From CAYURP01 sp964447175 (GTDB lineage: Bacteria > Zixibacteria > MSB-5A5 > SM23-73-2): a stretch of 64,000 bases of DNA. This document shows positions 45,211 through 54,505 of the stretch, in pieces; position 1 is the first letter of the stretch; each line of letters begins with the position of its first letter. Location: NCBI GenBank assembly GCA_964447175.1, contig CAYURP010000005.1:16027-80026 (forward strand). Direction: 5' to 3'. Position numbers and translations under genes: made by a program. The notes under the pieces were generated by a model. That model searched no databases. It was not told the DNA's origin and worked only from the letters and a program-made list of their open reading frames with translations.

Positions 45211-47202
45211 TTAATGCATAATGTGATCCAGCATGAAGACGTAGGAGCGGGTGAAATCCTCTATGAGTTGAGTCTTTAAAGCTGCACCATGACCAGCTTC
45301 TGTCTGCTCGAAGTAGAGAACGTCTTTCCCCAGTTTGCTTAACAGCCAGCCGAATCTGCGGGGGTCTGCGCCGGGTACTCTGGGGTCATTAAATCCACCT
45401 GTCAGAAATAAGGGGCGCTTGACATTTTCGGAATTGAAAATAGGGGAGAGCTTTCGGGTGAGTTGGCTTCCTATGGGGCCAAACTCCTTTTCCCAGCCTC
45501 TCTGGAAGCTAACACTGGCATGAGTGTTGGTGAAATCAACGTCTGAGACACCCACCTCGGACACTCCACAGGCGAATTTATCCGGGGCATTGGTTGCCAG
45601 CCAATCCACCACATATCCACCATAGGATGCTCCCCAGATGGCTATTTTATCAGGATTGGACCATTTCTCGTTTATTAAGTAATCTATGGCGCTTATGCAG
45701 TCCCTATTGGCTTGTTCCCGTCCTTCCAGGTTGTCTGCTTCTTCGTAAGTAGGTCCGTATCCGGTTGAACCCCTGATGTTCGGAAACATAAGTATGATTC
45801 CCTTGCTCAAGGCAAAGGCGATATTCCGCTGAAAATAGGGACGGGTCTGGGAGGGTGGACCACCATGATAGCTTACTATGGCCGGATTCTGCCCGTCTTT
45901 TTTGGCATTCTTGGGTATATAAAGAAGCGCCGGTATCTGAGTTCCGTCTGTGGAAGGGTAGCGAATACTCCTCACGTCAATCTTGGAGAAATCGAAACCG
46001 AAAGTGGAAATCGAAGCTAAATTCCGCAGCGAGGTTTCTCCCATCCTGAATTTAAAACAGGTAGGTGAGGTCTTAGGGGAGGAGAATCCGAACACCACCT
46101 CTCCGAAATCATTTCCTGAAAGTCCGGATATAACTCCAATCTCAGGCGCGGGAACATCCAGTAACTTCCCCTTTAGATCGAAAGCCACAAATTTGGAATA
46201 ACCATCCTCGTTAAGTGCAGCTAAAACTGTTTTAGCCCGGGAAATCAGAAGATAACTGTCCACTTCCAGTTTGGGATCATACAGAAGTTCAAGTTTTTTT
46301 GGTTTTGCAGGATCTATTATAGCAAATTTGGGAAACTCGTCCTTTGAGGAAAGAGCAGAAGTCAAAGTTACCACTTTATGATCCAGGGTAAAAGCTCCAC
46401 CGTAGTACAAGCCCTTCTCCGTGATATCCCTTGTTTTCTTAGTTATAGGGTCCAGGATGAATAGCTGGGATTCGGAGAAGCTTAACCATCGAATGCAGAG
46501 CAGATCGCCATCCTGATACTCCGCTGCGTCGAACCATTCCGCCTCGGTGTAGAGTGAGTCCAGCTTGCCGGTGGAGATGGTATATTTGCACAGGGTTCGG
46601 GTCTGGCGATTATCGGACATCACAAAGAACTCGTCCTCATTTTTGAACGTCTCAGCAATATACATTATGTTTTCATCCACCAGAAGCGGTCTGGATGAGC
46701 CATCCCGGTTGAAAATATAGACATCATAGTTCTCATTGCCGTGTTTCATCACTCCTACCAGAACGTATTTACCAGAGGGGTGGACAGAAAAATAGCCCAC
46801 AGTCATCCCCAGATCGGTCCAGTTATTGGGCGTGATTTGGTTAGGCCAACCCATAGGCTGATCTATCCAGAATACGGCAGCTGACTGGCCAGTGATTCTC
46901 ATGGAGAAGTATGTTCTGCCGGTATTGTCAATTTGAGGCTCTGCGATGTAATCGATTCCTAAAAGGAAGCTCAGGTCGTTGTAGGTGGATTCCCAGTATG
47001 GGGATTTGGTTAAAGCATTGTTGGTGGCTGCATTACAGCTGTCGATATAAGCCATCATCCGCGTGGTGTCGGTTAATATCCAAGTATCCGCTTCCTTCAG
47101 AAGCCCTTCCACCCGGGACTGGGAAAAAGCAAAGGAAACCCAGATAAGGAGGATCAAAAAAAGCGGCAGGATGATTTTTGTTTTGGTGCGCATCATACGC
47201 AT
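45211..47202 (-). CDS. S9 family peptidase (prolyl oligopeptidase-like), secreted
   Basis: 663 residues with a signal peptide (MRMMRTKTKIILPLFLILLI…FAFSQ). Residues about 50-400 form a beta-propeller (TolB-like repeats, 'SGKYVLVGVMKHGNENYDVY'), and about 410-663 an alpha/beta hydrolase: 'IVSYHGGPPSQTRPYF', nucleophile Ser in GASYGGY (about 527), Asp in 'GGFNDPRVP' and His in 'EAGHGAAL'. Cleaves oligopeptides after proline or related residues, in the periplasm or outside. Terminator follows at 45152-45183. Confidence 0.92.
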   Translation of the reverse strand: MRMMRTKTKIILPLFLILLIWVSFAFSQSRVEGLLKEADTWILTDTTRMMAYIDSCNAATNNALTKSPYWESTYNDLSFLLGIDYIAEPQIDNTGRTYFSMRITGQSAAVFWIDQPMGWPNQITPNNWTDLGMTVGYFSVHPSGKYVLVGVMKHGNENYDVYIFNRDGSSRPLLVDENIMYIAETFKNEDEFFVMSDNRQTRTLCKYTISTGKLDSLYTEAEWFDAAEYQDGDLLCIRWLSFSESQLFILDPITKKTRDITEKGLYYGGAFTLDHKVVTLTSALSSKDEFPKFAIIDPAKPKKLELLYDPKLEVDSYLLISRAKTVLAALNEDGYSKFVAFDLKGKLLDVPAPEIGVISGLSGNDFGEVVFGFSSPKTSPTCFKFRMGETSLRNLASISTFGFDFSKIDVRSIRYPSTDGTQIPALLYIPKNAKKDGQNPAIVSYHGGPPSQTRPYFQRNIAFALSKGIILMFPNIRGSTGYGPTYEEADNLEGREQANRDCISAIDYLINEKWSNPDKIAIWGASYGGYVVDWLATNAPDKFACGVSEVGVSDVDFTNTHASVSFQRGWEKEFGPIGSQLTRKLSPIFNSENVKRPLFLTGGFNDPRVPGADPRRFGWLLSKLGKDVLYFEQTEAGHGAALKTQLIEDFTRSYVFMLDHIMH

Positions 47203-47348
47203 ACCTCCTGAATGAAGTTTATTTTTTTTACTTTTCTCTCCTAAACATTAAGCTTTTTAATATATGGTTTTGATTAAAATTGTCAACCTTTAATTGCAGA
47301 ATCTGTGAGATGGAATTAAGATTAACAAGCACAAAATCTTATACGATA

Positions 47349-48503
47349 TCACATTCCAAGGGTTTCCTTTAACTTATCAAAGAAGCTTTTGCCCGGTTTG
47401 GGAGGTTTGCTGCTTGAGGACTGGGCTAATTTCTCAAAAAGTTCCTTTTCTTCCTGGGAAAGCCTGGTGGGAGTCCAGACTGCTATTCTTATCAACTCGT
47501 CTCCTCTGCCATATCCGTGAAGATGGGGTATTCCCATTCCTTTTAATCTGAATATTTTGCCGGATTGGGTTCCTGAGGGGATTTTCACGTCAACTTTTCC
47601 ATCCAATGTCGGCACTTCTATTTGTTCCCCCATTGCAGCCTGGGAAAAACTAATGGGAAGCTCATAGATTATGTCATCCTCGTGACGCTGGAAAAGATCG
47701 TGCTCCTGCTCCTCTATGAGAACGATCAGATCGCCAGTTGGGCCGCCCCGCGGGCCTATATCCCCTGATCCCCTGATGGGTATATAGTTGCCGGTTACCA
47801 CCCCTGCTGGAACCTTAACTGAGATGGTGCCTGTGCCTTTGACCCTTCCCTGTCCATTGCATATTGAACAGGGTTTCTGGATTACCTGACCTTCTCCCTG
47901 GCAATAATCACAGGTGGTTATGTTAACGAACTGACCGAAAAATGATCGGCTCACCTTTCTTACCTGTCCAGCTCCCTGGCATCTGGGGCAGGTAACCTTT
48001 GACGTTCCCTTGGCTGCACCTGTTCCCCGGCACTCATCACATTTGACCAACCGTTTGAGTTTGATCTTTTTCTCCACACCAGTTGCTATTTCCTCTAAGG
48101 TAAGTTTAAGTTTCACCTGAAGGTCTCTTCCTTTGGGACCTCCACTTCTTCGGGTTCTGGTGGTTTGTCCGAAGAATTCATCGAAAATGCCGAAGGAGCC
48201 AAAATCCCGCATAAAGGCACGCAGCGCATCGGAGAGATCAAATGTATTGAAATCGAATCCTCCGAAACCAGCTCCAGTGCCGACTCCGGCATGCCCGAAT
48301 CTATCGTAACTGGCTCTTTTCTCCGGATCTTTTAAGACCTCATAAGCTTCGGTGGCTTCTTTGAACTTCTCCTCCGCATCCTTGATCCCTGGATTTCTGT
48401 CCGGGTGGTATTGTAAGGCAAGTTTCCGGTATGCTTTTTTTACGTCTTCCTGGTTAGCATCCCGGCCCAAACCCAAAACTTCATAGTAATCTCTCTTAGC
48501 CAT
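47349..48503 (-). CDS. dnaJ: Chaperone DnaJ
   Basis: Hsp40 co-chaperone of DnaK. 384 residues: J domain with HPD ('[10 protein letters not shown]', about 30-40), Gly/Phe region (about 73-110), four zinc-binding CxxCxGxG motifs ('CDECRGTG', 'CPRCQGAG', 'CDYCQGEG', 'CSICNGQG', about 150-215) and the C-terminal substrate domains. Type I DnaJ of normal length. No dnaK or grpE in the window. Confidence 0.95.
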   Translation of the reverse strand: MAKRDYYEVLGLGRDANQEDVKKAYRKLALQYHPDRNPGIKDAEEKFKEATEAYEVLKDPEKRASYDRFGHAGVGTGAGFGGFDFNTFDLSDALRAFMRDFGSFGIFDEFFGQTTRTRRSGGPKGRDLQVKLKLTLEEIATGVEKKIKLKRLVKCDECRGTGAAKGTSKVTCPRCQGAGQVRKVSRSFFGQFVNITTCDYCQGEGQVIQKPCSICNGQGRVKGTGTISVKVPAGVVTGNYIPIRGSGDIGPRGGPTGDLIVLIEEQEHDLFQRHEDDIIYELPISFSQAAMGEQIEVPTLDGKVDVKIPSGTQSGKIFRLKGMGIPHLHGYGRGDELIRIAVWTPTRLSQEEKELFEKLAQSSSSKPPKPGKSFFDKLKETLGM

Positions 48504-48869
48504 TTTTAGATCACTTTGAAATACTCTAAACGAAAAAAATTTCCTTTATATTTATCGACTTATACGGAATTATGTTTGTTACTTTGAAAGTCAAGTTATA
48601 ATCGATTCTGAAAAATTAGTTTAAATATAAACCTTGATCCATTTTATGTCAATCTTTAAAGTGGTTTCAAAAATGACTTAGTAAAATAGTAACCTTTTTG
48701 ATTTTTTAATCCAGGGATCGACCCCATGTTCAAAAAATGAACACAAAGAATAAAGCTGATTTAAAAAACTTAATTAGTGAAGGAATCAGATACTTAAGGG
48801 AGAGAGTAACTCTTAGTTTTTTTGATTTACCGTAAGAAATGAATTTTATAAAAAGTGAGGGGCAGTATT
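48504..48869. other. Intergenic region with doubtful 32-residue ORF
   Basis: 366 bp. A plus-strand ORF 48737-48835 (MNTKNKADLKNLISEGIRYL…) is protein-like but lacks an SD. A TGTTCA/TGAACA inverted repeat at 48727-48742 overlaps its start. The rest is AT-rich and unremarkable. Confidence 0.3.
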
Positions 48870-49805
48870 TTACACCACCTCCACTTTTTCTCCGATCACC
48901 TTTTTGAAGACTTGCACTATACCAGGATCGAATTGTGTTCCGGCACATTTTTCCAGCTCTTCAACGGCTTGCCAGGAAGGTTTTCCTTTACGGTAAGGCC
49001 TATCAGTGACCATGGCATCAAAGGCATCGGCCACGGCAATTATTCTGGCACCCAGAGGTATGATCTTAAGGTTTTTGCTTCCCCCATTCTTTTCCTGAAT
49101 AAAATAGTTGTGATGAGACATAACTATGGGAATGGCTTCCTTCAGAACCGTACCCACCGAGCTTAGAAGCACAGCTCCTTTTTGGGCGTGTTCATCTACT
49201 ATCCTTTTTTCATCCTCACTCAGGTTGGCAGCTTTTTTTATCAGATCGCTGGATATCTCAATTTTCCCGATATCGTGTAAAAGCCCGGCCACTCTGATAT
49301 TCTCCACCTCAGACCTGGGAAGCTGCATGGCAATGGCGATCTCGGTGGCATAGTCTGCTACCCGGACCGAATGTCCTTTAGTGTATCTATCGGAAGCTTC
49401 CAGGTACTTGGATAGAATCTCGACTACTCCGATATAAGCTTGCTTCAGCTCCTGAACTTTTCTCTCTTTTTGTTCATAAAGGGTGCCTACCACAGCAGCA
49501 GCCAGGGTCAGAAACCCGCCCCAGACAATAAAGTTGAAAACCAGAGGTAATTTACCAGCAGTAGCCATAAATGATACAGGCTCAAGCAAAGCTAAAAAGA
49601 CCACAAAGGCAATGACAAACACAGCGGTGAAAACCGCTTGCTTTTTACCTAGGAAATAGCCTGCCACCAGAACCGGCAGGTAGTAGAAATTCAAAAACGC
49701 CATCTTCTGGACAACAAAGTAGTTGGTAATCAATATGGCTAAGGTTATTACCAGGATGAGAACGCTCTCAAAATGTTTGAGCATCCAGAGTTTAAGTTTC
49801 TCCAT
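48870..49805 (-). CDS. Membrane HD-domain protein (HD-GYP-like, GYP motif missing)
   Basis: 311 residues: about four N-terminal helices (10-110), a short coiled coil (111-123) and an HD domain with His145, His177-Asp178, Lys181 ('LLHDIGKIEI'), His206, His231-His232 and Asp260 ('ARIIAVADAFDAMVTDRPYR'). The last segment is typical of HD-GYP c-di-GMP phosphodiesterases, but the loop that should read HHExxDGxGYP is 'HHNYFIQEKNGGSKNLK'. The metal ligands are kept, so a phosphohydrolase is likely, with c-di-GMP as uncertain substrate. Confidence 0.82.
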   Translation of the reverse strand: MEKLKLWMLKHFESVLILVITLAILITNYFVVQKMAFLNFYYLPVLVAGYFLGKKQAVFTAVFVIAFVVFLALLEPVSFMATAGKLPLVFNFIVWGGFLTLAAAVVGTLYEQKERKVQELKQAYIGVVEILSKYLEASDRYTKGHSVRVADYATEIAIAMQLPRSEVENIRVAGLLHDIGKIEISSDLIKKAANLSEDEKRIVDEHAQKGAVLLSSVGTVLKEAIPIVMSHHNYFIQEKNGGSKNLKIIPLGARIIAVADAFDAMVTDRPYRKGKPSWQAVEELEKCAGTQFDPGIVQVFKKVIGEKVEVV

Positions 49806-49891
49806 CTTTACCCTCCTTGCATGAATACATTACTTTATCGACAATTTTTAGTTATCTGAGAGTGAAATCCTGATAAAATATGTTATGAGAC

Positions 49892-51412
49892 TTATCCAGC
49901 AATTGGACAGGGGGGAGGGCCTTTCCTGAAGACAAAATTAACCAAATATACTGCATCCGAGATATTAACATTGTGATCACAGTTCACATCCCCGGCATCA
50001 TAAGCACAAAAAGGAAGCTGGCTTCGGAAAAGGAAATCGATCAAAAAAAGGATATCCTGGATATTGATTTTCTCATCCCCGTTTACGTCACCGGATATGG
50101 GAAGGTATTCAAAAGCTCCCATATCAACTATCTCCCCTCCCCCTGGAGGAATTTCAAGATAGGGAGCTCCTGCATCCCGGCAGGGGGAAAGGCAATTGAG
50201 ATGAAAGTTGAATCCCGGATTCACAAACAGCGGGTCCTGGATTATATTGTATGAACTATCACAGGGGGTATTGTTGTGATTCAAACCCCAGGAGGTATCC
50301 CCTATGCCTGCATAACATCCCCTGAAATTCCCGCCTATGTTATTCCATGCATCGTTATAAGAGATATAAACATTAGATCCCGGTTCGGATAATAGACCTC
50401 CTCCTTTGGAGGAGTTGGTTATTATGTTATCTATAATCTCCGTATAGCGGATACCCCGAAAGAAAAGTCCACCAGCTTCCTGAGCAAAGTTATCGTTCAA
50501 GGTATTGTTTACAATTTGAGAACTGCAGTCAGTGACAAAAATTCCCCCGCCTTTCTGAGCCTGGTTTTGATGGATAAGATTCCTGTGAACCAAAACCGAA
50601 TAGTTACCAGCTAAATAAATACCTCCCCCGTCCTCAACGGTCTGGTTAAAAGCTATGTGGTTATTCATTATTTCCGCATAAGAGTAGATTACGTGAACTC
50701 CGCCACCCCGGACAGCAGATTCGTTTTCAAAAACATCATTTCCTATAATTTTGGGCTGAGCCAATTTGCAGAAAATTCCCCCTCCCCGGTAGCTGGCATA
50801 ATTTCCCTGAATGAGATTTTCCACAATCTGAGGCTGGGAAAATTCACCAAATATTCCAGCACCTACTATGCCTGTATTCTGGATCACGATATTGTTGGCG
50901 ATCTTAGGCGAACAAATTTCGCCCCGAGCACAAATACCGGCTCCAAAATGGGCATAGTTTCCCAGAATTCGGTTATTTGAAATCGAGGGGGAGGAGGTAC
51001 AGAGAATTCCTCCTCCGAAAGTGAATTCCTCCATATGAGTAGCACTGCCATTTTGCAAGGTAAAACCTTTTAGGATCGATAAGCTATCCTCGCCTGAATT
51101 AAAAATAACCACGCTTCCATACTTGGGATTAATAGGTTGACTTCCATCAATTATGGTTGAAAGTATGGTGTTGGTATCGGAATCGAAAATGAAATTGCTT
51201 GTTACCATAATGCTTTTTCCCAGGAAGTTGATGTTCTCATAATATAATCCTGGAGTTACTAAAACTGTATCAAAATCTTCTGCTCCGTTTATACCAGCCT
51301 GGATAGTGGAGGAATCTGATGGAACATAAATTATCCTGGCAAGGCAGCAGTTAACTAAAAAGAACAAGAAGGCGAAGATAACAAATATCTTTTTGAAATT
51401 AAAATTAAACAT
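49892..51412 (-). CDS. Secreted right-handed beta-helix protein with dockerin-like tail
   Basis: 506 residues with signal peptide (MFNFNFKKIFVIFAFLFFLV…). 'IIYVPSDSSTIQAGINGAEDFDTVLVTPGLYYENI' opens a parallel beta-helix with many repeats of the type NxIxxNxAxxGGGI (about 120-350). Near the end comes 'DMGAFEYLPI' and then two dockerin-like loops ('GDVNGDEKINIQDILFLIDF' and 'GDVNCDHNVNISDAVYLVNF'). Likely carbohydrate-binding or polysaccharide-active outside the cell; no catalytic set visible. Its ATG overlaps the stop of the NTPase gene (TAATG). Confidence 0.82.
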   Translation of the reverse strand: MFNFNFKKIFVIFAFLFFLVNCCLARIIYVPSDSSTIQAGINGAEDFDTVLVTPGLYYENINFLGKSIMVTSNFIFDSDTNTILSTIIDGSQPINPKYGSVVIFNSGEDSLSILKGFTLQNGSATHMEEFTFGGGILCTSSPSISNNRILGNYAHFGAGICARGEICSPKIANNIVIQNTGIVGAGIFGEFSQPQIVENLIQGNYASYRGGGIFCKLAQPKIIGNDVFENESAVRGGGVHVIYSYAEIMNNHIAFNQTVEDGGGIYLAGNYSVLVHRNLIHQNQAQKGGGIFVTDCSSQIVNNTLNDNFAQEAGGLFFRGIRYTEIIDNIITNSSKGGGLLSEPGSNVYISYNDAWNNIGGNFRGCYAGIGDTSWGLNHNNTPCDSSYNIIQDPLFVNPGFNFHLNCLSPCRDAGAPYLEIPPGGGEIVDMGAFEYLPISGDVNGDEKINIQDILFLIDFLFRSQLPFCAYDAGDVNCDHNVNISDAVYLVNFVFRKGPPPCPIAG

Positions 51413-51930
51413 TATGGCTTAAACTCATTTAACTCTTTTATTATAGTATCGATCAAATTTGTTTTATCCTCTTTGCTCAAATCCATTATATTTACGTCTT
51501 TTCTTCTCTTAACCTTATCCGCAAAGGGATGTCTGGTAAACATAATGGTGCCCACAACTGGGTTTTCAGAATTTAGGGCTTTCCATACCAGTTCTTTAAA
51601 AATATCGGAGAAAAGCTCCATCTTCCCGATCTCGTCGATGATTATGATTTTATTTTGAGCCAGGGATAACTTTATTTCCTCCGAAACTATCTCATCAAAA
51701 GTATTAAGATCCACGCCGTATTTTCCCACCCGATATCTGCTTTTAAAATCCACATGGGAAAAAGTAACTTCCTTTCCGGACAGGGTCTTAAGTTTGAATC
51801 CAACCCTTTTATTTTTTGTTCTAATCTCCTCGGTGTAAAAGCCTCCGGCTGATTCTCCCAATCTCTGGATTATCTCTTGGATAATGGTGGTTTTACCACA
51901 TCTGGGAGGTCCAGTCAAAAGATAATTCAA
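51412..51930 (-). CDS. THEP1-type nucleoside-triphosphatase
   Basis: 172 residues: Walker A GPPRCGKTT (7-15), 'SAGGFYTEEIRTKNKRVGFKL' typical of the THEP1/NTPase_1 family, and Walker B 'KIIIIDEIGKMELF' (about 93-106). THEP1 proteins hydrolyse NTPs slowly; the biological role is unknown. One-base overlap with the beta-helix gene suggests coupled translation, an odd pairing of a cytoplasmic NTPase with a secreted protein. Confidence 0.88.
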   Translation of the reverse strand: MNYLLTGPPRCGKTTIIQEIIQRLGESAGGFYTEEIRTKNKRVGFKLKTLSGKEVTFSHVDFKSRYRVGKYGVDLNTFDEIVSEEIKLSLAQNKIIIIDEIGKMELFSDIFKELVWKALNSENPVVGTIMFTRHPFADKVKRRKDVNIMDLSKEDKTNLIDTIIKELNEFKP

Positions 51931-52088
51931 TAAAACTCACCTCTTTTTATCCCCTGATCTAATATAATACCAAAAATAAAATATGTTTCCCAAAATGTGA
52001 AAAAAAATAATAATCTGAGAATTTAGTTGACAAATCCTTTATAAAGATTGTAGATTTTGAGATATATGTTAAAGAGAGGAGGAGGTAG

Positions 52089-52343
52089 ATGAAATTAAAC
52101 TTATTAGGCTTGGGTTTTGCAGCGGGGATAATCTGGGGACTGGCTGTGTTTTTGATGACCCTGATCTCCACAAGCTCTGGATACGCTGATAAAATCCTAA
52201 AAGGAGTAGCATCCATTTACCCCGGCTATTCGGTGAACCTGGGTGGCAGCTTTATTGGCCTGGCTTATGGCTTTGTGGATGGGTTCATATGTGCCCTGAT
52301 CTTCGGTTTGATCTATAATGCTTTTGTCAGAGAGAAGAAGTAA
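52089..52343 (+). CDS. Small two-helix membrane protein ('holin'-like family)
   Basis: 84 residues, helices at about 5-28 and 55-78, with 'SSIYPGY'-like middle ('ASIYPGYSVNLGGSFIGLAYGFVDGF'). This matches a family often auto-named 'bacteriophage holin' in bacteria and archaea; no phage gene is nearby, so the name should not be taken as function. Strong SD (GAGGAGGAGG). Confidence 0.7.
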   Translation: MKLNLLGLGFAAGIIWGLAVFLMTLISTSSGYADKILKGVASIYPGYSVNLGGSFIGLAYGFVDGFICALIFGLIYNAFVREKK

Positions 52344-52377
52344 AAAATCTTCTGAGGGATTCTAAATTCATTTAAAA

Positions 52378-52659
52378 TTAAGTCCCTTTATCTGGAGGGG
52401 ATTCGTTCTCAAAATCTGTTTTCATCTCTTTGATTTTTCGCAATCTCCTTATCACTTTGACATAATCGTTCAATAGTTTTTCTTGAGCCTCGGTTACTCC
52501 TTCCATAACCGGAATGCCAACTTTTATCAAGGTTCTCACTATATCCGCCATGGTGCGATCGTATTTCTGGGCTAATTTCTGTATTCTCTCCTTGAGCTGA
52601 TAGGAGACGAATATATTTATACAATGCTCCCCCCTGACCTTTTTAACAGATTTACTCAC
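52378..52659 (-). CDS. Ribbon-helix-helix-like DNA-binding protein
   Basis: 93 residues. 'HCINIFVSYQLKERIQKLAQKYDRTMADIVRTLIKVGI' (about 12-49) has the beta-strand, helix, turn, helix pattern of CopG/Arc-type regulators; a helical tail follows. No toxin partner is apparent next to it; the next minus-strand gene upstream is the sigma-like protein at 52728-53381, across the simple repeat at 52693-52733. Confidence 0.6.
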   Translation of the reverse strand: MSKSVKKVRGEHCINIFVSYQLKERIQKLAQKYDRTMADIVRTLIKVGIPVMEGVTEAQEKLLNDYVKVIRRLRKIKEMKTDFENESPPDKGT

Positions 52660-52692
52660 AGCTTCCTCCTTATCCTGAATTTAAATTATTGT

Positions 52693-52733
52693 TTAACTCT
52701 CAACTCTTTACTCTCTACTCTAAACTCTTAACT
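52693..52733. repeat. GAGTTTA/GAGTAGA simple heptamer repeat
   Basis: About six degenerate 7-8-mers of the kind ACTCTCA ACTCTTT ACTCTCT ACTCTAA. The reverse complement matches the repeat at 63138-63220. Confidence 0.8.
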
Positions 52734-53381
52734 AAGGATATGTTTCTTCATATGCCCGATTATGGTCTGAGGCGTTTTTATTTTCAGATTATATTTATCT
52801 TTAAGAATTTTTATTATTCTTTTCCAGGTCTCTTCTTTCCGTTTGCTCTGGATTATCATATCCAGATCATTTCGAAACGGGCTCTGGCAAATGATGCAGT
52901 CATTTTTTTCATCTAATTTCAATCTGAATCTTTTCTCCACATAATCTTTCAATATAAATTTGAGCTTGTCCAGAGCGCTTTGGTGAATCCTTTGTAGCTT
53001 ATCTTTTCTTTTTTTCAGAAGTGATCCGATTTTCTCATAGGTGAAGCAGTCGAAATAAAAATAGAGGATAAATTTTCTCTCAATATCATCCAATTTACTT
53101 AATGCCTTGTTTACATTATTTTCCAGTTCCACATCTTTTTTAATCTTTTCCCGATCTTCATCAGAATCTAATCCAGCTTTTACGATTCCCATGTCGCTTG
53201 ATATTTCCACAGCCCAGTTGAGATATCTTATCCTGCCCCTTTTCTTTCTTTTGCAGGAATCTCCTTGCTGGTATCCCAAGGAGCAGGAATAAAAATCCAC
53301 ATAATGATCTTTTTTCCTTCTGTCGATTTTTTTCTTCATCTTGACTTTAAAAAAAACAAAGGATAAAAATATCACAATCAT
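52728..53381 (-). CDS. Sigma-70-region-4-like protein with C-terminal CxxC/HxxxH HTH module
   Basis: 217 residues; a start at the internal ATG (residue 15, MKKKIDRRKK) is more natural because residues 1-14 are hydrophobic. Residues about 95-150 ('NVNKALSKLDDIERKFILYFYFDCFTYEKIGSLLKKRKDKLQ') resemble sigma-70 region 4. Residues about 162-217 ('CIICQSPFRNDLDMIIQ…TPQTIIGHMKKHIL') follow the pattern CxxC … helix-turn-helix … HxxxH seen in small zinc-binding DNA-binding modules. An additional pair of Cys lies near 32-43. No region 2, so it is not a complete sigma factor. Role unknown. Confidence 0.55.
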   Translation of the reverse strand: MIVIFLSFVFFKVKMKKKIDRRKKDHYVDFYSCSLGYQQGDSCKRKKRGRIRYLNWAVEISSDMGIVKAGLDSDEDREKIKKDVELENNVNKALSKLDDIERKFILYFYFDCFTYEKIGSLLKKRKDKLQRIHQSALDKLKFILKDYVEKRFRLKLDEKNDCIICQSPFRNDLDMIIQSKRKEETWKRIIKILKDKYNLKIKTPQTIIGHMKKHILS

Positions 53382-53572
53382 TTCACCCTCGCATTACTAT
53401 CATATCAGTTTCACATTTATCCTTGAATATCACCCGGAGAATAACTTTGTATTCCCAAATTTTCTTTACATTTGAAACTTAACCATATATATTAGCGTAA
53501 GATAGGATGGCACAAAGTTGAAACGCTGTATGTATTAGGAGGCAAAAAGAAGCTAACAAAAGGAGGAAAAGG

Positions 53573-53809
53573 ATGATTGAAGAAAAGAATGATCGTCACG
53601 GGAAACTCATAGGAGGAATAATACTCATAGGTATAGGCTTGGTTTTTCTTTTAAGTAACTGGGGTATAATTCCCGATTTCTCGGAGAGCTGGCCTATAGT
53701 TCTGGTCGTTATAGGTTTTGCGCTTCTCCTGGGGGCAAGAAGAAAAGGAGAGGACAAGAAAGCCACTGAACAAAAACCAGGAGAACCACCTCCCCCGCCT
53801 AAGCCATAG
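53573..53809 (+). CDS. LiaF-TM/DUF5668-like small membrane protein
   Basis: 78 residues. Two helices with 'LIGGIILIGIGLVFLLSNWGIIPDFSESWPIVLVVIGFALLL', the pattern of the N-terminal membrane part of LiaF-like envelope stress proteins, followed by a Pro-rich tail. Strong SD (AAAGGAGGAAAAGG). Two bases separate it from the CPBP gene. Confidence 0.8.
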   Translation: MIEEKNDRHGKLIGGIILIGIGLVFLLSNWGIIPDFSESWPIVLVVIGFALLLGARRKGEDKKATEQKPGEPPPPPKP

Positions 53810-53811
53810 GA

Positions 53812-54468
53812 ATGAGAAAAAACCTTATTGCTACCATTTTACTTCTTTTGTTTCTTCTTGTAGGCTGGCCCCTTTTGTCCTGGGTAGTAATGGGACAAAC
53901 CCAGCTTGAGATAGAAACTCTTCTTGTTGATCCCGTTTTACAGCTATATGTTCCCACCATAATAATAGAGCTTTTAATCTTCATTTTAATTATTCTGGTT
54001 TTGAAAAGAGGGGATGAGACCCTTAAAAATATCGGTTGGGGTGAGTTCAACCTGAAAAATCTATTTATAGGAATGGGCTTTGTATTGGTTGCCAATGTCA
54101 TTCTTTTAACTTTAAGTTTTGTCCTGAATATAAAACAGCCTAAAGATATTGAGCTTCTTTTACCTAAAACAATTACCCAAAGGATATTCTGGATCATAAT
54201 GTCATTGACTGCAGGAATTGCAGAGGAGGCAGGGTTCAGGGGATATGTTTTGACCAAGTTAAATTTATTTGTAAAGAACTGGTGGATAACCGCAATAATC
54301 TCCTCGTTCTTTTTCGGGGTAGGACATTTTTATCAGGGATGGGGTGGATCGGTTTTAACTGGAATATACGGCCTTTTGTTTTGCGGGTTATTCATCTGGC
54401 GTAAATCCTTAGCCCCCTGTATAATCGCCCATTTCCTGCAGGATGCCTCAGCCATGTTTTTAGCCTGA
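53812..54468 (+). CDS. CPBP family intramembrane glutamic endopeptidase
   Basis: 218 residues, about seven helices. Motif 1 EEAGFRGY (EExxxR, about 140-147), motif 2 'FFFGVGHFYQG' and motif 3 'IIAHFLQDAS' give the glutamate, arginine and histidines of ABI/CPBP (Rce1-like) proteases. No ribosome site of its own beyond the end of the previous gene; translated from the same transcript. Substrate unknown. Confidence 0.88.
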   Translation: MRKNLIATILLLLFLLVGWPLLSWVVMGQTQLEIETLLVDPVLQLYVPTIIIELLIFILIILVLKRGDETLKNIGWGEFNLKNLFIGMGFVLVANVILLTLSFVLNIKQPKDIELLLPKTITQRIFWIIMSLTAGIAEEAGFRGYVLTKLNLFVKNWWITAIISSFFFGVGHFYQGWGGSVLTGIYGLLFCGLFIWRKSLAPCIIAHFLQDASAMFLA

Positions 54469-54505
54469 CCTCAATATAGGATTCTTTCAATTATTAAAAT
54501 ATTTC

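Noticed and set aside
52089..52343. Prophage remnant suggested by 'holin'-like protein
   Set aside because: No other phage gene nearby; the family is common on chromosomes.
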